This document shows positions 1 to 8,816 of a stretch of DNA of 64,000 nt, piece after piece. Both the position numbers and the translations under genes were made by a program. Origin of the DNA: Dyella sp. C9 (GTDB lineage Bacteria; Pseudomonadota; Gammaproteobacteria; Xanthomonadales; Rhodanobacteraceae); the NCBI RefSeq assembly GCF_003332825.1, contig NZ_QIRF01000008.1, positions 62,001-126,000 of the forward strand, read 5' to 3'. How positions within the stretch are numbered: position 1 is the first letter of the stretch; each line of letters opens with the position of its first letter. Under the pieces are notes generated by a model. The model was not told the origin of the DNA, ran no database searches, and saw only the letters and a program-made list of their open reading frames with translations.

Positions 1-626
1 ATCAGCGGTGTTTCCACCAGCACCGGCTGGCTGGGCCCGGCCATGCGGTTGGCCAGGTGACCCAGCCCGAACACCATGGGTATGCCCAGCACCACGCGCA
101 GCAGCGTCCAGTGCCAGCCGAGCACGAAGCCGGTGAACACCAGCGTGGCCGGATTGAGCACCGTATTGCCCAGCCAGAAGGCCATGGCCGCACCCGGCGC
201 GGCCTGGTGCTTGCGCAGCCCCACCACCACCGGTGCGGCGCAACAGGTGCACATCATGCCGGGTACCGCCAGCAGGCCACCGACCACCACGCTGTCGAAA
301 CTGCGTCGGCCCAGTGCGCGCTGCACCCAGTTCACCGGAAGCAAGGCCTGGATACCCGAGCCCAGCAGCAGGCCCAGCAACATGGCCTGCCAGATCGCCT
401 TGCCGTAGGCGAGCGCATAGCCCAGCGCGGCGTCCCACGAGGGCGCCGGGGCGCTGGCCTGGTCACCCATCAGGATCGAATGGCCGATGGCATGCTGCGA
501 CGCGGCCACGAAGGCACGGTCGTAGTACGGATGCCATTTCACGTAGAACAGGCCGGTCACGGCCAGCAACACAAAGACCAATACCGAAACGCGCAGGGTG
601 CGCGCACGCTGCACTGCGATGGCCAT
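1..626 (-). CDS. Permease of the DUF318/ArsP-like family (partial, C-terminus outside window)
   Basis: This gene is cut by the left edge of the window; 208 residues are visible. They form a polytopic inner-membrane permease of the COG0701 type (YraQ/ArsP relatives), a family linked to metalloid or metal export. The substrate here cannot be told. A first membrane segment lies at about residues 11-28. More hydrophobic segments follow from residue 75, and a cysteine-rich motif, MMCTCCAAP, lies at 124-132, as in the family. The ATG is well supported by an AGGAGG box about 4 nt upstream. The gene diverges from selA, so the 266 bp between them must hold both promoters. Family sure, substrate unknown. 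Confidence 0.85.
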   Translation of the reverse strand, partial: MAIAVQRARTLRVSVLVFVLLAVTGLFYVKWHPYYDRAFVAASQHAIGHSILMGDQASAPAPSWDAALGYALAYGKAIWQAMLLGLLLGSGIQALLPVNWVQRALGRRSFDSVVVGGLLAVPGMMCTCCAAPVVVGLRKHQAAPGAAMAFWLGNTVLNPATLVFTGFVLGWHWTLLRVVLGIPMVFGLGHLANRMAGPSQPVLVETPL

Positions 627-892
627 GGATCCTCCTGCAGACAATCAGGGAGGTGATGGCCCTACAGGGCACGCTGTTGTCCCCTGGAGCCGCAGGCCGG
701 ACGCACTGCAGTGGGGGCAAGACCTTGGAGCGGCTGCGAATCGCAGCATGCTACAGCCGGTGCGTGAAGTCACCATGGCGCGGGTTTTGTGACAGCTTGA
801 CCCACCCCGGCCCTCACCGCAGCATAGGCGCGACCCCGAGTCTTCGTCGTCGCGCCCGCGCAGCTGTCGCCGGGGCCCGGCGACGTCACTGG

Positions 893-2326
893 ATGAGCGC
901 CATGACCGAACGCGAGGCCGGATCACTGCGTCACCTTCCTGCAGTCGCCGCCGTGCTGGCGACGGCGCAGGCGACCCAGTTGCAGGAACGCCACGGACGA
1001 CTGGCCACCACGGACGCCATCCGCCAGGTGATCGACGAGGCGAGGGAGCTGCTGCGCGCCTCCAAGGCTGCCGCGCCCGGTGCCGATGAGCTGGCCCAGC
1101 GGGCCGGCGCTGTGCTCGATGGCCGCCAGGCCGGCCTGCGTCCGCTGTTCAACCTCACCGGCACCGTGTTGCACACCAACCTTGGCCGCGCGGTGCTGGC
1201 GGAGGCGGCCATCGACGCCGCGGTGGCGGCGATGCGCCACGCGGTGGCGCTGGAGTACGACCTGGCCGATGGCGAACGGGGCGAGCGCGACGATCATCTG
1301 CGCGAGCTGCTGTGCGGGCTCACCGGCGCGCAGGACGCCACCGTGGTCAACAACAACGCGGCGGCCGTGCTGCTCTGTCTCAACACGTTCGCGCTGGGAC
1401 GCGAGGCGGTGGTGTCGCGGGGCGAGCTGATCGAGATCGGCGGCGCGTTCCGCATGCCGGACATCATGACGCGGGCAGGCGCGCACATGGTCGAGGTGGG
1501 CACCACCAACCGCACCCATCCGGCGGATTACCGCAACGCACTGCATGCCGACACCGGCATCGTGCTCAAGGTGCATACCTCCAATTACCGCATCCAGGGT
1601 GTCACCGCCGAGGTCGCCGCCGCCGAACTCGCCGCCATCGCCGATGCTGCCGGCGTGCCACTGCTCAACGACCTGGGCTCCGGCAGCCTGGTCGATCTGT
1701 CCCGCTACGGCCTGGCCCGCGAGCCCACCGTGCGCGAGGCCGTGGCCGAAGGGGCCCGCCTGGTGACGTTTTCCGGCGACAAGCTGCTGGGCGGTCCGCA
1801 GGCCGGCTTCATCGTGGGCGATCGTGAGCTGATCGATCGGATCAACCGCAACCCGCTGAAGCGCGCGCTGCGCGTGGACAAGCTGCGGCTGGCTGCGATC
1901 GAAGCCACGCTCAGGCTGTACCGCGATCCCGATCGCCTGGCCGAACGCCTGCCCACGCTACGCGTCCTTGCTCGTCACAAGGGCGATATCGAGGCGCAGG
2001 CGCACCGTTTGCTGGCCAGCATGGCCGGGCGCCTGGGCGAAGCGTTCACGGTCGAAGTGGGCGATTGCCTCAGCCAGGTCGGCTCCGGCGCGCTGCCGCT
2101 GGACACGCTCGCCAGCGCGGCGCTGCTGATCCGTTCGCGTGGCAGCCAGCGGAGGCTGGACGCGCTGGCCGCCGCCTTGCGTGCATTGCCGCGCCCGGTC
2201 ATCGGGCGCATCGCCGATGGCGCGCTCTGGCTGGACCTGCGCTGCCTGGCGGAGGCGGATGAAGCGCCGCTGCTGGCCTCGCTGGCGCAACTGGATGTCG
2301 AAGGGATGGCCACGCACGCTCCATGA
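893..2326 (+). CDS. selA: L-seryl-tRNA(Sec) selenium transferase SelA
   Basis: SelA is a PLP enzyme that converts seryl-tRNA(Sec) to selenocysteinyl-tRNA(Sec) using the selenophosphate made by SelD. The protein has 477 residues, close to the 463 of E. coli SelA, and aligns along its whole length by eye. The PLP lysine is Lys297 in the SFSGDKLLGGPQAG motif. Conserved segments such as NLTGTVLHTNLGRA and VVNNNAAAVLL are intact. The reading frame stays open far upstream, but homology begins at about ATG 893 (an in-frame ATG at 902 is also possible). The ribosome site is weak at both. The stop overlaps the selB start by 4 nt (ATGA), so the two are probably translationally coupled. Confidence 0.97.
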   Translation: MSAMTEREAGSLRHLPAVAAVLATAQATQLQERHGRLATTDAIRQVIDEARELLRASKAAAPGADELAQRAGAVLDGRQAGLRPLFNLTGTVLHTNLGRAVLAEAAIDAAVAAMRHAVALEYDLADGERGERDDHLRELLCGLTGAQDATVVNNNAAAVLLCLNTFALGREAVVSRGELIEIGGAFRMPDIMTRAGAHMVEVGTTNRTHPADYRNALHADTGIVLKVHTSNYRIQGVTAEVAAAELAAIADAAGVPLLNDLGSGSLVDLSRYGLAREPTVREAVAEGARLVTFSGDKLLGGPQAGFIVGDRELIDRINRNPLKRALRVDKLRLAAIEATLRLYRDPDRLAERLPTLRVLARHKGDIEAQAHRLLASMAGRLGEAFTVEVGDCLSQVGSGALPLDTLASAALLIRSRGSQRRLDALAAALRALPRPVIGRIADGALWLDLRCLAEADEAPLLASLAQLDVEGMATHAP

Positions 2327-4257
2327 TCATCGGCACCGCGGGCCATATCGATCACGGCAAGACCGCGCTGGTGCGGGCGCTTACCGGCGTCGATTGCGAC
2401 CGGCTCAAGGAAGAGAAGACGCGCGGCATCACCATCGACCTCGGCTTCGCCTACCTGCCGCTGACGGATGGCATCACGCTGGGTTTCGTCGACGTGCCGG
2501 GGCACGAGCGCTTCGTGCACACCATGGTGGCCGGGGCCAGCGGCATCGACTTCGCCTTGCTGGTGGTGGCCGCCGACGACGGCGTGATGCCGCAAACGCT
2601 GGAGCATCTGGCGATCCTGGATCTACTGCAGGTCGAGCACGGCCTGGTCGTACTGACCAAGGCGGATCTCGCCACGCCCGAGCGGCTGGCCGAAGTACAT
2701 GCACAGATCCGCGCCGCCACGGCCGGCGGCGTGCTGCAGGATGCCGACATCGTGCCGGTGTCATCAATCACCGGGCAGGGTGTGGAAGGCCTGCGCGAAC
2801 GGCTCGCCGCCGAGGCGCGCAGACACGCCGCGCGCGCCAGCGACGGCCGGTTCCGTCTGGCGGTGGATCGCGTGTTCACCCTGTCAGGCATTGGCGTGGT
2901 CGTCACCGGCACCGTGCTGGGCGGCGTGGTGCAGGTCAAGGACGAGGTGCGCGTGAGCCCATCGGGCCTGCGCGCGCGCATGCGCTCGCTGCATGCGCAG
3001 AACCAGCCGATGGAGCAGGGCCGCGCCGGCGATCGCTGCGCACTGAATCTGGCCGGCGAACACGTGGGCAAGGACAGCATCCATCGTGGCGACATGGTCG
3101 TCGATCCCGGCTTGCATGCGCCCACCGACCGCATCGACGCGCGTCTGCGCCTGCTGTCCAGCGAGACGAAATCCATCGGGCCGTGGCACCCGGTGCGCCT
3201 GCACCACGGCTCGGTGGAAGTCGGTGCGCGTGTCGTGCCGCTCGAGGGCGACGCCTTGCAGCCGGGCGAGGTGGCGGACGTCCAGCTGGTCCTGGCTCGC
3301 CCCATCGCTGCCGCCGCGCTGGATCGTTTCGTGCTGCGCGATGTCTCCGCCCAGCGCACGATCGGCGGCGGCCAGTTCATCGACCTGCGGGCGCCGTCGC
3401 GACAGCGACGCACGCCCGAGCGCGTGGCCCAACGCGCCGCGTTGGCCATGGCCGATCCGCAGGCGGCGTTCGCCGCACTGCTCGATGCTTCGCCGTACGC
3501 CTGGGACCTGCTGGCCTTCGGACGCGATCGTGCGCTGTCCACGGACAGGCTCGACGCCATCGCCGCCGCCCTGTCGCCAGTGATCTTCGATCTCGGTGAA
3601 CAACGCATCGTGCTTGGCCGTACGCATTGGCAGCGTTTCGTCGAGAGCCTGCTCGATCATCTGCAAACCTTTCATGCCGCCCATCCGGACCTGCAGGGCG
3701 TCGGCCGCGAAAAGCTGCGCCTGGCGGTGCAGCCGCGCCTGCCGCCCGGCGCGTTTGCCCTGGCCCTGCTGCACGCGGACCTGGCGGGGCGCGTGGTGCG
3801 CGATGGTGCCTTCGTGCGCCTGGCCGGGCACACGCTGAAGCTCGGGCCGGAGCGCGAGGCGCTATGGCAGGCAATCGCGCCGCTGCTGGGCGGCGAGACG
3901 CGCTTTCGCCCGCCGCGCGTGCGCGATATCGCAGCGGTCCTCAAGCGGCCCGAAGCGGAGATTCGCCAGACGATGAAGTTCGCCGCGCGGCTCGGGCTGG
4001 CCGACGAGGTGGCGCACGATCATTACTTCCTGCGCGTGACGGTACACGAGATGGTGCTGATCGCCGCCGAGCTGGCCGCGCAGGCGAAGGACGGCCAGTT
4101 CACCGCGGCGCGGTTCCGCGACCGGCTGGACAACGGTCGAAAAGTGGCCATCCAGATACTAGAATTCCTCGACCGCCAGGGCGTCACGCTCAACCACGGC
4201 ACCTTGCGGCGAATCCAGGCGCGGTATCTCGACCTGTTCGGACCCGCCCCGCAATGA
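2323..4257 (+). CDS. selB: Selenocysteine-specific elongation factor SelB
   Basis: SelB is a GTPase that carries Sec-tRNA(Sec) to the ribosome and binds the SECIS hairpin in selenoprotein mRNA. The protein has 644 residues. The N-terminal GTPase domain shows the P-loop GHIDHGKT at 7-14, a DVPGHERF G3 motif and TKAD for base recognition. EF-Tu-like beta-barrel domains follow, then a C-terminal set of winged-helix domains (about 400-644) that in E. coli bind SECIS RNA. The gene is coupled to selA by a 4-nt overlap, and the tRNA-Sec gene begins 11 nt after its stop. Full length, nothing broken. Confidence 0.97.
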   Translation: MIIGTAGHIDHGKTALVRALTGVDCDRLKEEKTRGITIDLGFAYLPLTDGITLGFVDVPGHERFVHTMVAGASGIDFALLVVAADDGVMPQTLEHLAILDLLQVEHGLVVLTKADLATPERLAEVHAQIRAATAGGVLQDADIVPVSSITGQGVEGLRERLAAEARRHAARASDGRFRLAVDRVFTLSGIGVVVTGTVLGGVVQVKDEVRVSPSGLRARMRSLHAQNQPMEQGRAGDRCALNLAGEHVGKDSIHRGDMVVDPGLHAPTDRIDARLRLLSSETKSIGPWHPVRLHHGSVEVGARVVPLEGDALQPGEVADVQLVLARPIAAAALDRFVLRDVSAQRTIGGGQFIDLRAPSRQRRTPERVAQRAALAMADPQAAFAALLDASPYAWDLLAFGRDRALSTDRLDAIAAALSPVIFDLGEQRIVLGRTHWQRFVESLLDHLQTFHAAHPDLQGVGREKLRLAVQPRLPPGAFALALLHADLAGRVVRDGAFVRLAGHTLKLGPEREALWQAIAPLLGGETRFRPPRVRDIAAVLKRPEAEIRQTMKFAARLGLADEVAHDHYFLRVTVHEMVLIAAELAAQAKDGQFTAARFRDRLDNGRKVAIQILEFLDRQGVTLNHGTLRRIQARYLDLFGPAPQ

Positions 4258-4268
4258 CCCTGCAGCAT

Positions 4269-4365
4269 GGAAGAGAATCGTCTCCGGTGGGGCGTCCGGA
4301 CTTCAAATCCGGGTGAGGCAGCCAAGACTGTCTCGGGTGGGTTCGACTCCCATTCTCTTCCGCCA
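4269..4365 (+). tRNA. selC: tRNA-Sec (anticodon UCA)
   Basis: Selenocysteine tRNA of 97 nt including an encoded CCA. The sequence folds with an 8-bp acceptor stem (GGAAGAGA pairing with TCTCTTCC), the long variable arm typical of tRNA-Sec, and a T loop GGTTCGACTCC. The anticodon TCA is at 4303-4305, in the loop context CTTCAAA shared with E. coli selC. Discriminator G and CCA end at 4365. It lies between selB and the convergent selD, so all four bacterial selenocysteine genes are clustered. Confidence 0.97.
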
Positions 4366-4380
4366 TCTCCGGCGGCCTGG

Positions 4381-5421
4381 TCAGATCACCTCGATGCCCG
4401 GCGTGCCCGCGGTCGCGTTGCCGATGATGCTGGCGCGCGGATAGCCGGCCGCCTCGATCTGCGCGCGAATGGCTGCGGCCCGCTCCGGCGGGCAGGCCAC
4501 CAGCAGGCCGCCCGACGTCTGCGGATCGGTCAGCAATGCGCGCTGCCACTCCGGAAGCTGGTCGGGCAGCTGCACATCGTGGCCATAGCTGCTCCAGTTG
4601 CGCTTCGAGGCGCCGGTGACATAACCGGCCTGCGCCAGCGCCTGGGCCTGCGTGAACCAGGGGATGCTCGCCTGGTCGATGCGCAGGCGCAGCCCGCTGG
4701 CGCGTGCCATCTCCATGGCATGCCCCAACAGTCCGAAGCCGGTGACATCGGTGATGGCATGCACGTCCGGATCCTGCGCCAGTATGTGGCCGACGCGGTT
4801 GAGCAGCGTGGTCGAGGCCAGCATCTCGGCATAGGCCTCCGCAGGCAGCGCCTGCTTCTTGAAGGCGGCCGAGTAGATGCCGACGCCGATGGCCTTGGTC
4901 AGGATCAGCGCGTCGCCCACCCGCACATCACCGTTGCGCCTTATGTCGGTGGGTTTGCAGATGCCGATGGCCGCCAGGCCATAGATCGGTTCGGCCGAAT
5001 CGATCGAGTGGCCACCGGCGATGGGGATGCCGGCCTCCGCGCAGATGGAGGCACCGCCGGCCAGGATCTCGCGCACCGTGGCCACGTCGAGCTTGTCCAG
5101 CGGCATGCCCAGGATGGCCAGCGCCATGATCGGCTTGCCGCCCATCGCGTACACGTCGGACAGCGCGTTGGCGGCGGCGATGCGGCCGAAGTCGCGCGGA
5201 TCATCGACCACCGGCATGAAGAAATCAGTCGTGGCGATCACGCAGGTGTGCTCGTCCACCTGCCACACGCCGGCATCGTCGCTGGCCTCGGTGCCCACCA
5301 GCAGCTGCGCGAACGGCGCGGCCGCCGGTTGGTTGGCCAGCAGCTGCTGGAGCACGGAAGGTGCGAGCTTGCAGCCACAGCCACCGCCGTGGGCAAGATC
5401 GGTCAGACGGACAGAGTCCAT
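4381..5421 (-). CDS. selD: Selenide, water dikinase SelD (selenophosphate synthetase)
   Basis: SelD makes selenophosphate from selenide and ATP, supplying SelA. The protein has 346 residues, against 347 in E. coli. The N-terminal catalytic motif GGGCGCK is present, with Cys15 and Lys18 matching E. coli Cys17 and Lys20. The position that is Sec in some homologues is Cys here. The ATP-binding core and the [10 protein letters not shown] segment near the C-terminus are intact. The minus-strand frame stays open far upstream, but similarity starts at ATG 5421. The gene converges on tRNA-Sec, 15 nt from its CCA end. Confidence 0.97.
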   Translation of the reverse strand: MDSVRLTDLAHGGGCGCKLAPSVLQQLLANQPAAAPFAQLLVGTEASDDAGVWQVDEHTCVIATTDFFMPVVDDPRDFGRIAAANALSDVYAMGGKPIMALAILGMPLDKLDVATVREILAGGASICAEAGIPIAGGHSIDSAEPIYGLAAIGICKPTDIRRNGDVRVGDALILTKAIGVGIYSAAFKKQALPAEAYAEMLASTTLLNRVGHILAQDPDVHAITDVTGFGLLGHAMEMARASGLRLRIDQASIPWFTQAQALAQAGYVTGASKRNWSSYGHDVQLPDQLPEWQRALLTDPQTSGGLLVACPPERAAAIRAQIEAAGYPRASIIGNATAGTPGIEVI

Positions 5422-5604
5422 GCCAGATCCTTGGAGGGTTCGCAAAGCAAGACGGCCCAGTGTCCAGCAGCATAGCGTGAGCGATGCGTCGAAACGCGGG
5501 CGACGATGCCTGTTTTCGGCTAATGTCGAGCGCGGCCCCGGGGTTGGATGTCGTTCATGGGCCGTGGGTTCGACCGTCAACGAGCGCGGTGAAGCGGAGT
5601 GCCG

Positions 5605-6090
5605 ATGAGCGAGATTGATAGCCGCCTGGCCGCCCTTGGCCTGATCCTTCCGCCGCCTTTTACCGTTCCCAGCGGATTGCGGCTGCCGTTCGACTTCGTC
5701 CAGGTCGACGGATCGCGCGTATTCGTGTCCGGCCATGGACCGCAGGGACCGGACGGCCTGATGGCGCCGCCATTCGGCAAACTGGGCGAGGAGCTTACGG
5801 TGGAGCAGGGCTATCAGGCTGCGCGGCTCGTCGCCCTTTCCATGCTTGCCAGTCTCAGGCGCAGCCTCGGCGACCTGGACCGGATACGGCGCTGGCATCG
5901 TGTGTTCGGCATGGTGAATTCCGCGCCGGGGTTCACCCAGCAGCCGCAAGTGATCAATGGATGCTCCGACCTCATCCTCGAGGTGTTCGGGCCGGAGCGG
6001 GGTGCGCATACGCGCAGTGCCGTGGGCATGGCTGAGCTGCCGTTCCATACCCCGGTGGAGATCGAAGCCGAGCTTTCGATCCATCCGTGA
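5605..6090 (+). CDS. RidA/YjgF-family protein
   Basis: A 161-residue protein of the RidA (YjgF/YER057c/UK114) superfamily, in a subgroup longer than E. coli RidA (128 aa). Canonical RidA hydrolyses reactive enamine/imine intermediates from PLP enzymes. Visible segments include a beta-strand [17 protein letters not shown] and a C-terminal strand ending [11 protein letters not shown]. The arginine used by catalytic RidA proteins cannot be placed with certainty by eye, so activity is unproven. ATG 5605 has GGAG 7 nt upstream; a GTG at 5599 is less likely. It stands alone, transcribed away from selD. Confidence 0.85.
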   Translation: MSEIDSRLAALGLILPPPFTVPSGLRLPFDFVQVDGSRVFVSGHGPQGPDGLMAPPFGKLGEELTVEQGYQAARLVALSMLASLRRSLGDLDRIRRWHRVFGMVNSAPGFTQQPQVINGCSDLILEVFGPERGAHTRSAVGMAELPFHTPVEIEAELSIHP

Positions 6091-6204
6091 ACCGCCGGCC
6101 GGGGCGAGGGCCGTGGCGAGCGGGCGGTGCGTTGACGTTCCAAGGACTGGTGCAGCCTGTATCGTTTCGCGCTCCCCCTCCCTGACCGGTCCGGAGACCT
6201 GCGC

Positions 6205-6816
6205 ATGACCACCCTGCTTTTGATCCGCCACGGCGAAGTGGAGGGCATCACGCCCCCGATCTTTCGCGGCCGCATGGACCTGGCGTTGACAGACAGGGGC
6301 AGGCATCAGGCCGAACGCACCCGCGACTTCGTGCGTGCGAACTGGGTGCTGGACGGGATCTATTGCAGTCCGTTGTCGCGTTGCGTGCGGACCGCCGCGA
6401 CCATCGGCGGTGCTTTTCACCTGGAAGGCACGCCGCTGCCGGGGCTCACGGACATCGACTACGGCAACTGGAACAGCCGTCCGGTGGCCGAGGTCGAGCA
6501 GCGCTGGCCTCGTGAGGCGGGGCTGTGGAAGACGGCGCCGCACCGCTTTCGCATACCCGGCGGCGAGACCATCCAGGAAGTGGCAGCGCGCGCCACCGAT
6601 GCGCTGGCCGGGGTGCTCGCGCTGCATGGCGAGGACACCGTGGCGGTGGTCACGCACGACAGCGTGATTCGCGTCCTGCTGTGCCACATCGCGGGGCTGC
6701 CGTTGTCCAGCTACTGGCTGTTCCAGCCCTCGCCCTGTGGCGTCAGCATCGTCAAGGCCGGTGAAGCGTTTGCGGTCCAGGCAGTCAACAGCACGCAGCA
6801 CCTGGCCGGGGCCTAG
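6205..6816 (+). CDS. Histidine phosphatase (phosphoglycerate mutase-like) family protein
   Basis: A 203-residue member of the histidine phosphatase superfamily. The phosphohistidine motif LLIRHGE is at residues 5-11. The second catalytic histidine is in [12 protein letters not shown], about residue 151, and the arginine of [11 protein letters not shown] lines the phosphate pocket. Members include CobC, phosphoglycerate mutases and SixA; nothing here fixes the substrate, and no cobalamin genes are nearby. The gene is complete and converges on the TetR regulator with only 25 nt between the stops. Confidence 0.9.
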   Translation: MTTLLLIRHGEVEGITPPIFRGRMDLALTDRGRHQAERTRDFVRANWVLDGIYCSPLSRCVRTAATIGGAFHLEGTPLPGLTDIDYGNWNSRPVAEVEQRWPREAGLWKTAPHRFRIPGGETIQEVAARATDALAGVLALHGEDTVAVVTHDSVIRVLLCHIAGLPLSSYWLFQPSPCGVSIVKAGEAFAVQAVNSTQHLAGA

Positions 6817-6841
6817 CCGTGCATGCGATCGCTCGCGTGGC

Positions 6842-7474
6842 TCAACGGCGGCCGATGTCCTCGAGATAGGCGCAGAACATGTCGGCCATGGCATCGGCGT
6901 AGAGCGTGATGTCGCGGGGGCTGCGAGGGCTTTCCGAATATGCCTTGCCCACGGCGCTGAGCGTGGCGGTGATCAGTGCACTCGCGGCCGCACGCGCGGC
7001 CGGCTTCGACTTGGGCAATGCCTCGCGCATGAATGACTGGAAGGTACGAGCGCTGGCCGCGCGTGCCTCCCGCGCTTCGGGCGCATCGCGATAGAGCGGC
7101 GCGGCGTCGCTGAGGGCCACGCGCATGGCGGCTTCCTCGCATTCGGAGCGGATGAAGGCATGCACCAGCCTGCGCAGCCGCTCAAGTGGCGGCGTGCCGG
7201 TCTCTTCGAGGATCGTGCGCAGCAGGTCCGTGGTCTGTCGCCATTCGTCACTCTGCAGGCGGAACAGGATGGCGGCCTTGTTCGGGAAGTATTGATAGAC
7301 CGAGCCCACGCTCACGCCGGCACGCTCGGCCACGCGCGCGGTAGTGAAGCGCGTGGCGCCTTCCTTCGCCAAAACCTGAACTGCCGCTTCGAGGATGGCG
7401 GCCACCAGTTCGTTCGAGCGCGCCTGTTTGGGCTGTTTTCGCGAGGAAATCTGCGCAGTCTTGCGTGCAGTCAT
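6842..7474 (-). CDS. TetR/AcrR-family transcriptional regulator
   Basis: A 210-residue TetR-type repressor. The N-terminal helix-turn-helix (about residues 17-63) is well conserved: [22 protein letters not shown] carries the family signature, with the recognition helix ending YQYF. The C-terminal ligand domain resembles no specific subgroup I can name. ATG 7474 is chosen because an AGGA box lies 7-8 nt upstream and homology begins just after; the frame stays open upstream. It diverges from an O-methyltransferase gene and probably controls both through a palindrome at 7505-7516. Confidence 0.92.
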   Translation of the reverse strand: MTARKTAQISSRKQPKQARSNELVAAILEAAVQVLAKEGATRFTTARVAERAGVSVGSVYQYFPNKAAILFRLQSDEWRQTTDLLRTILEETGTPPLERLRRLVHAFIRSECEEAAMRVALSDAAPLYRDAPEAREARAASARTFQSFMREALPKSKPAARAAASALITATLSAVGKAYSESPRSPRDITLYADAMADMFCAYLEDIGRR

Positions 7475-7504
7475 GGGTGGTCCTGCAATGCGAATAGGAA
7501 ACGT

Positions 7505-7516
7505 GACGAATTCGTC
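7505..7516. promoter_or_regulatory. Candidate TetR operator (12-bp perfect palindrome)
   Basis: GACGAATTCGTC is a perfect 12-bp palindrome. It lies in the 92-bp divergent intergenic space between the TetR gene and the O-methyltransferase, 30 nt from the regulator's start codon and 50 nt from the other. Size and place fit an autoregulatory TetR operator that also controls the methyltransferase. This is inference from position and symmetry. Confidence 0.6.
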
Positions 7517-7566
7517 GCATTCTAGTCCGGCGCAACTAACCACGCATCCCATTACCGGAGATTCGC

Positions 7567-8232
7567 ATGACCACGCTTACCACCGCCCCCGTGGCGCCCA
7601 TGCTGGAGCGCCTGTTTGCCGATGCCGATGCCACCTCGCTTGCCTCGGTTCCCGATCTGGCCGCGCTCTCATCGGAAGAGCGCGGCAAGCTGATGCGGAG
7701 CAAGACCGCATACCGTGATTTCTACAGCCGGCTGAAGGACCTGCCGCTCGCCGTGTCGAAGGAAACCGGTGTGCTGTTGTACATGCTGGCGCGCAGCTGC
7801 CGCGCCCGGACCATCGTGGAGTTCGGCACCTCGTTCGGCATCTCGACGCTGCACCTGGCGGCCGCATTGCGCGACAACGGCGGCGGTCGGCTGATCACCA
7901 GCGAGTTCGAACCAGGCAAGGTGGCACGTGCCCGCGAGAACCTCGCCGCCGGTGGCCTGCTCGACCTGGTGGAGATCCGCGAAGGCGACGCGCTGCAGAC
8001 GCTGGGCGTGGACCTGCCCGATTCCATCGACCTGCTCCTGCTCGATGGGGCCAAGTCGCTGTACCCGGAGGTGCTGGACCTGCTGGAGAGCCGTCTGCGG
8101 CCGGGTGCAATGATCGTGGCCGACAACGCCGACTACAGTCCGGACTATCTCGCCCGCGTGCGTTCGCCGCAGCATGGCTACCTGTCCACGCCGTTCGCTG
8201 AAGACGTCGAGCTGTCCATGCGCCTGGGCTGA
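7567..8232 (+). CDS. Class I SAM-dependent O-methyltransferase (CmoM/caffeoyl-CoA-type fold)
   Basis: A 221-residue SAM-dependent methyltransferase of the O-methyltransferase family 3/24 type. Motif I is VEFGTSFGISTLHLA at about residues 84-98, the acidic end of beta-2 is ITSEFEPGK, and motif IV is DLLLLDGAKSLYPEVL. The substrate is unknown. The start ATG has CGGAG 6 nt upstream. It faces away from the TetR gene across a palindromic operator candidate, so it may respond to whatever ligand the regulator senses, such as a phenolic or other small aromatic. That last step is guesswork. Confidence 0.88.
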   Translation: MTTLTTAPVAPMLERLFADADATSLASVPDLAALSSEERGKLMRSKTAYRDFYSRLKDLPLAVSKETGVLLYMLARSCRARTIVEFGTSFGISTLHLAAALRDNGGGRLITSEFEPGKVARARENLAAGGLLDLVEIREGDALQTLGVDLPDSIDLLLLDGAKSLYPEVLDLLESRLRPGAMIVADNADYSPDYLARVRSPQHGYLSTPFAEDVELSMRLG

Positions 8233-8471
8233 AGCGGACTCCGGCCCGCGCACCCTGCGCATGAACTTGCCGAGTCCGGCCCGACCCGGGCCCGGTGGAG
8301 ATCGCGGGTGGGCCCCAGGCCTGGCGGTCGCGGACGAACACATCGGCTCCACGGTCGTGCATATGAAGATAGCCCCACGGACCAGGAAGGTCCGGCCACG
8401 CTGGCGGTACAGCCGTGCCGCTCCAGCGGGCCATCCACGGGACCGGGTCAACCTTCGCAGAGGTGGGGGCC

Positions 8472-8810
8472 GTGAAGCGACGTACGAAGCGACGCCTGGT
8501 CAGATCGCTGCTTACCTGCGCCGTGGTGGCGCTGGTGGTGATGCTCGCGCTGCTGGACAAGTGGCGGCGGCCCGCAGCCGATGCATCGATCGCGGCGCAA
8601 CGCGCGGTGGATGTCGCCGTACAGGCCTGCCAGGCCAAGTTGCAGCCGCGGCTGCGTGGCCAGGTCGAGCGATGGCAGTTGCTTCATTGGGACAGCAGTC
8701 CGCAGGGCGTGAACCTCACCTTCGTCGGCGATGTCGACGGCAAGACCTCGTTGTATGCCTGCGATGCGGCCCCCTCGGGGCCGACGGTCGCGGTCATCGG
8801 CTCGCCCTGA
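8472..8810 (+). CDS. Hypothetical protein with N-terminal membrane anchor
   Basis: A 112-residue protein I do not recognise. A basic start (KRRTKRRLVR) is followed by one membrane segment at about residues 11-27, then a roughly 80-residue exported domain with two cysteines that could pair (QACQAKL and YACDAA). A GTG start at 8472 is preferred because a GAGGTGGGGG ribosome site lies just upstream; an ATG at 8415 would add 19 residues without one. The gene converges on the diguanylate cyclase, 6 nt between stops. The 239 bp upstream (8233-8471) shows no gene. Confidence 0.6.
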   Translation: MKRRTKRRLVRSLLTCAVVALVVMLALLDKWRRPAADASIAAQRAVDVAVQACQAKLQPRLRGQVERWQLLHWDSSPQGVNLTFVGDVDGKTSLYACDAAPSGPTVAVIGSP

Positions 8811-8816
8811 CGCTGC

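Noticed and set aside
5422..6894. Minus-strand upward extension of selD to a 837-codon frame
   Set aside because: SelD similarity begins at ATG 5421. The extension runs antisense through the RidA-like and histidine phosphatase genes and has no recognisable content.
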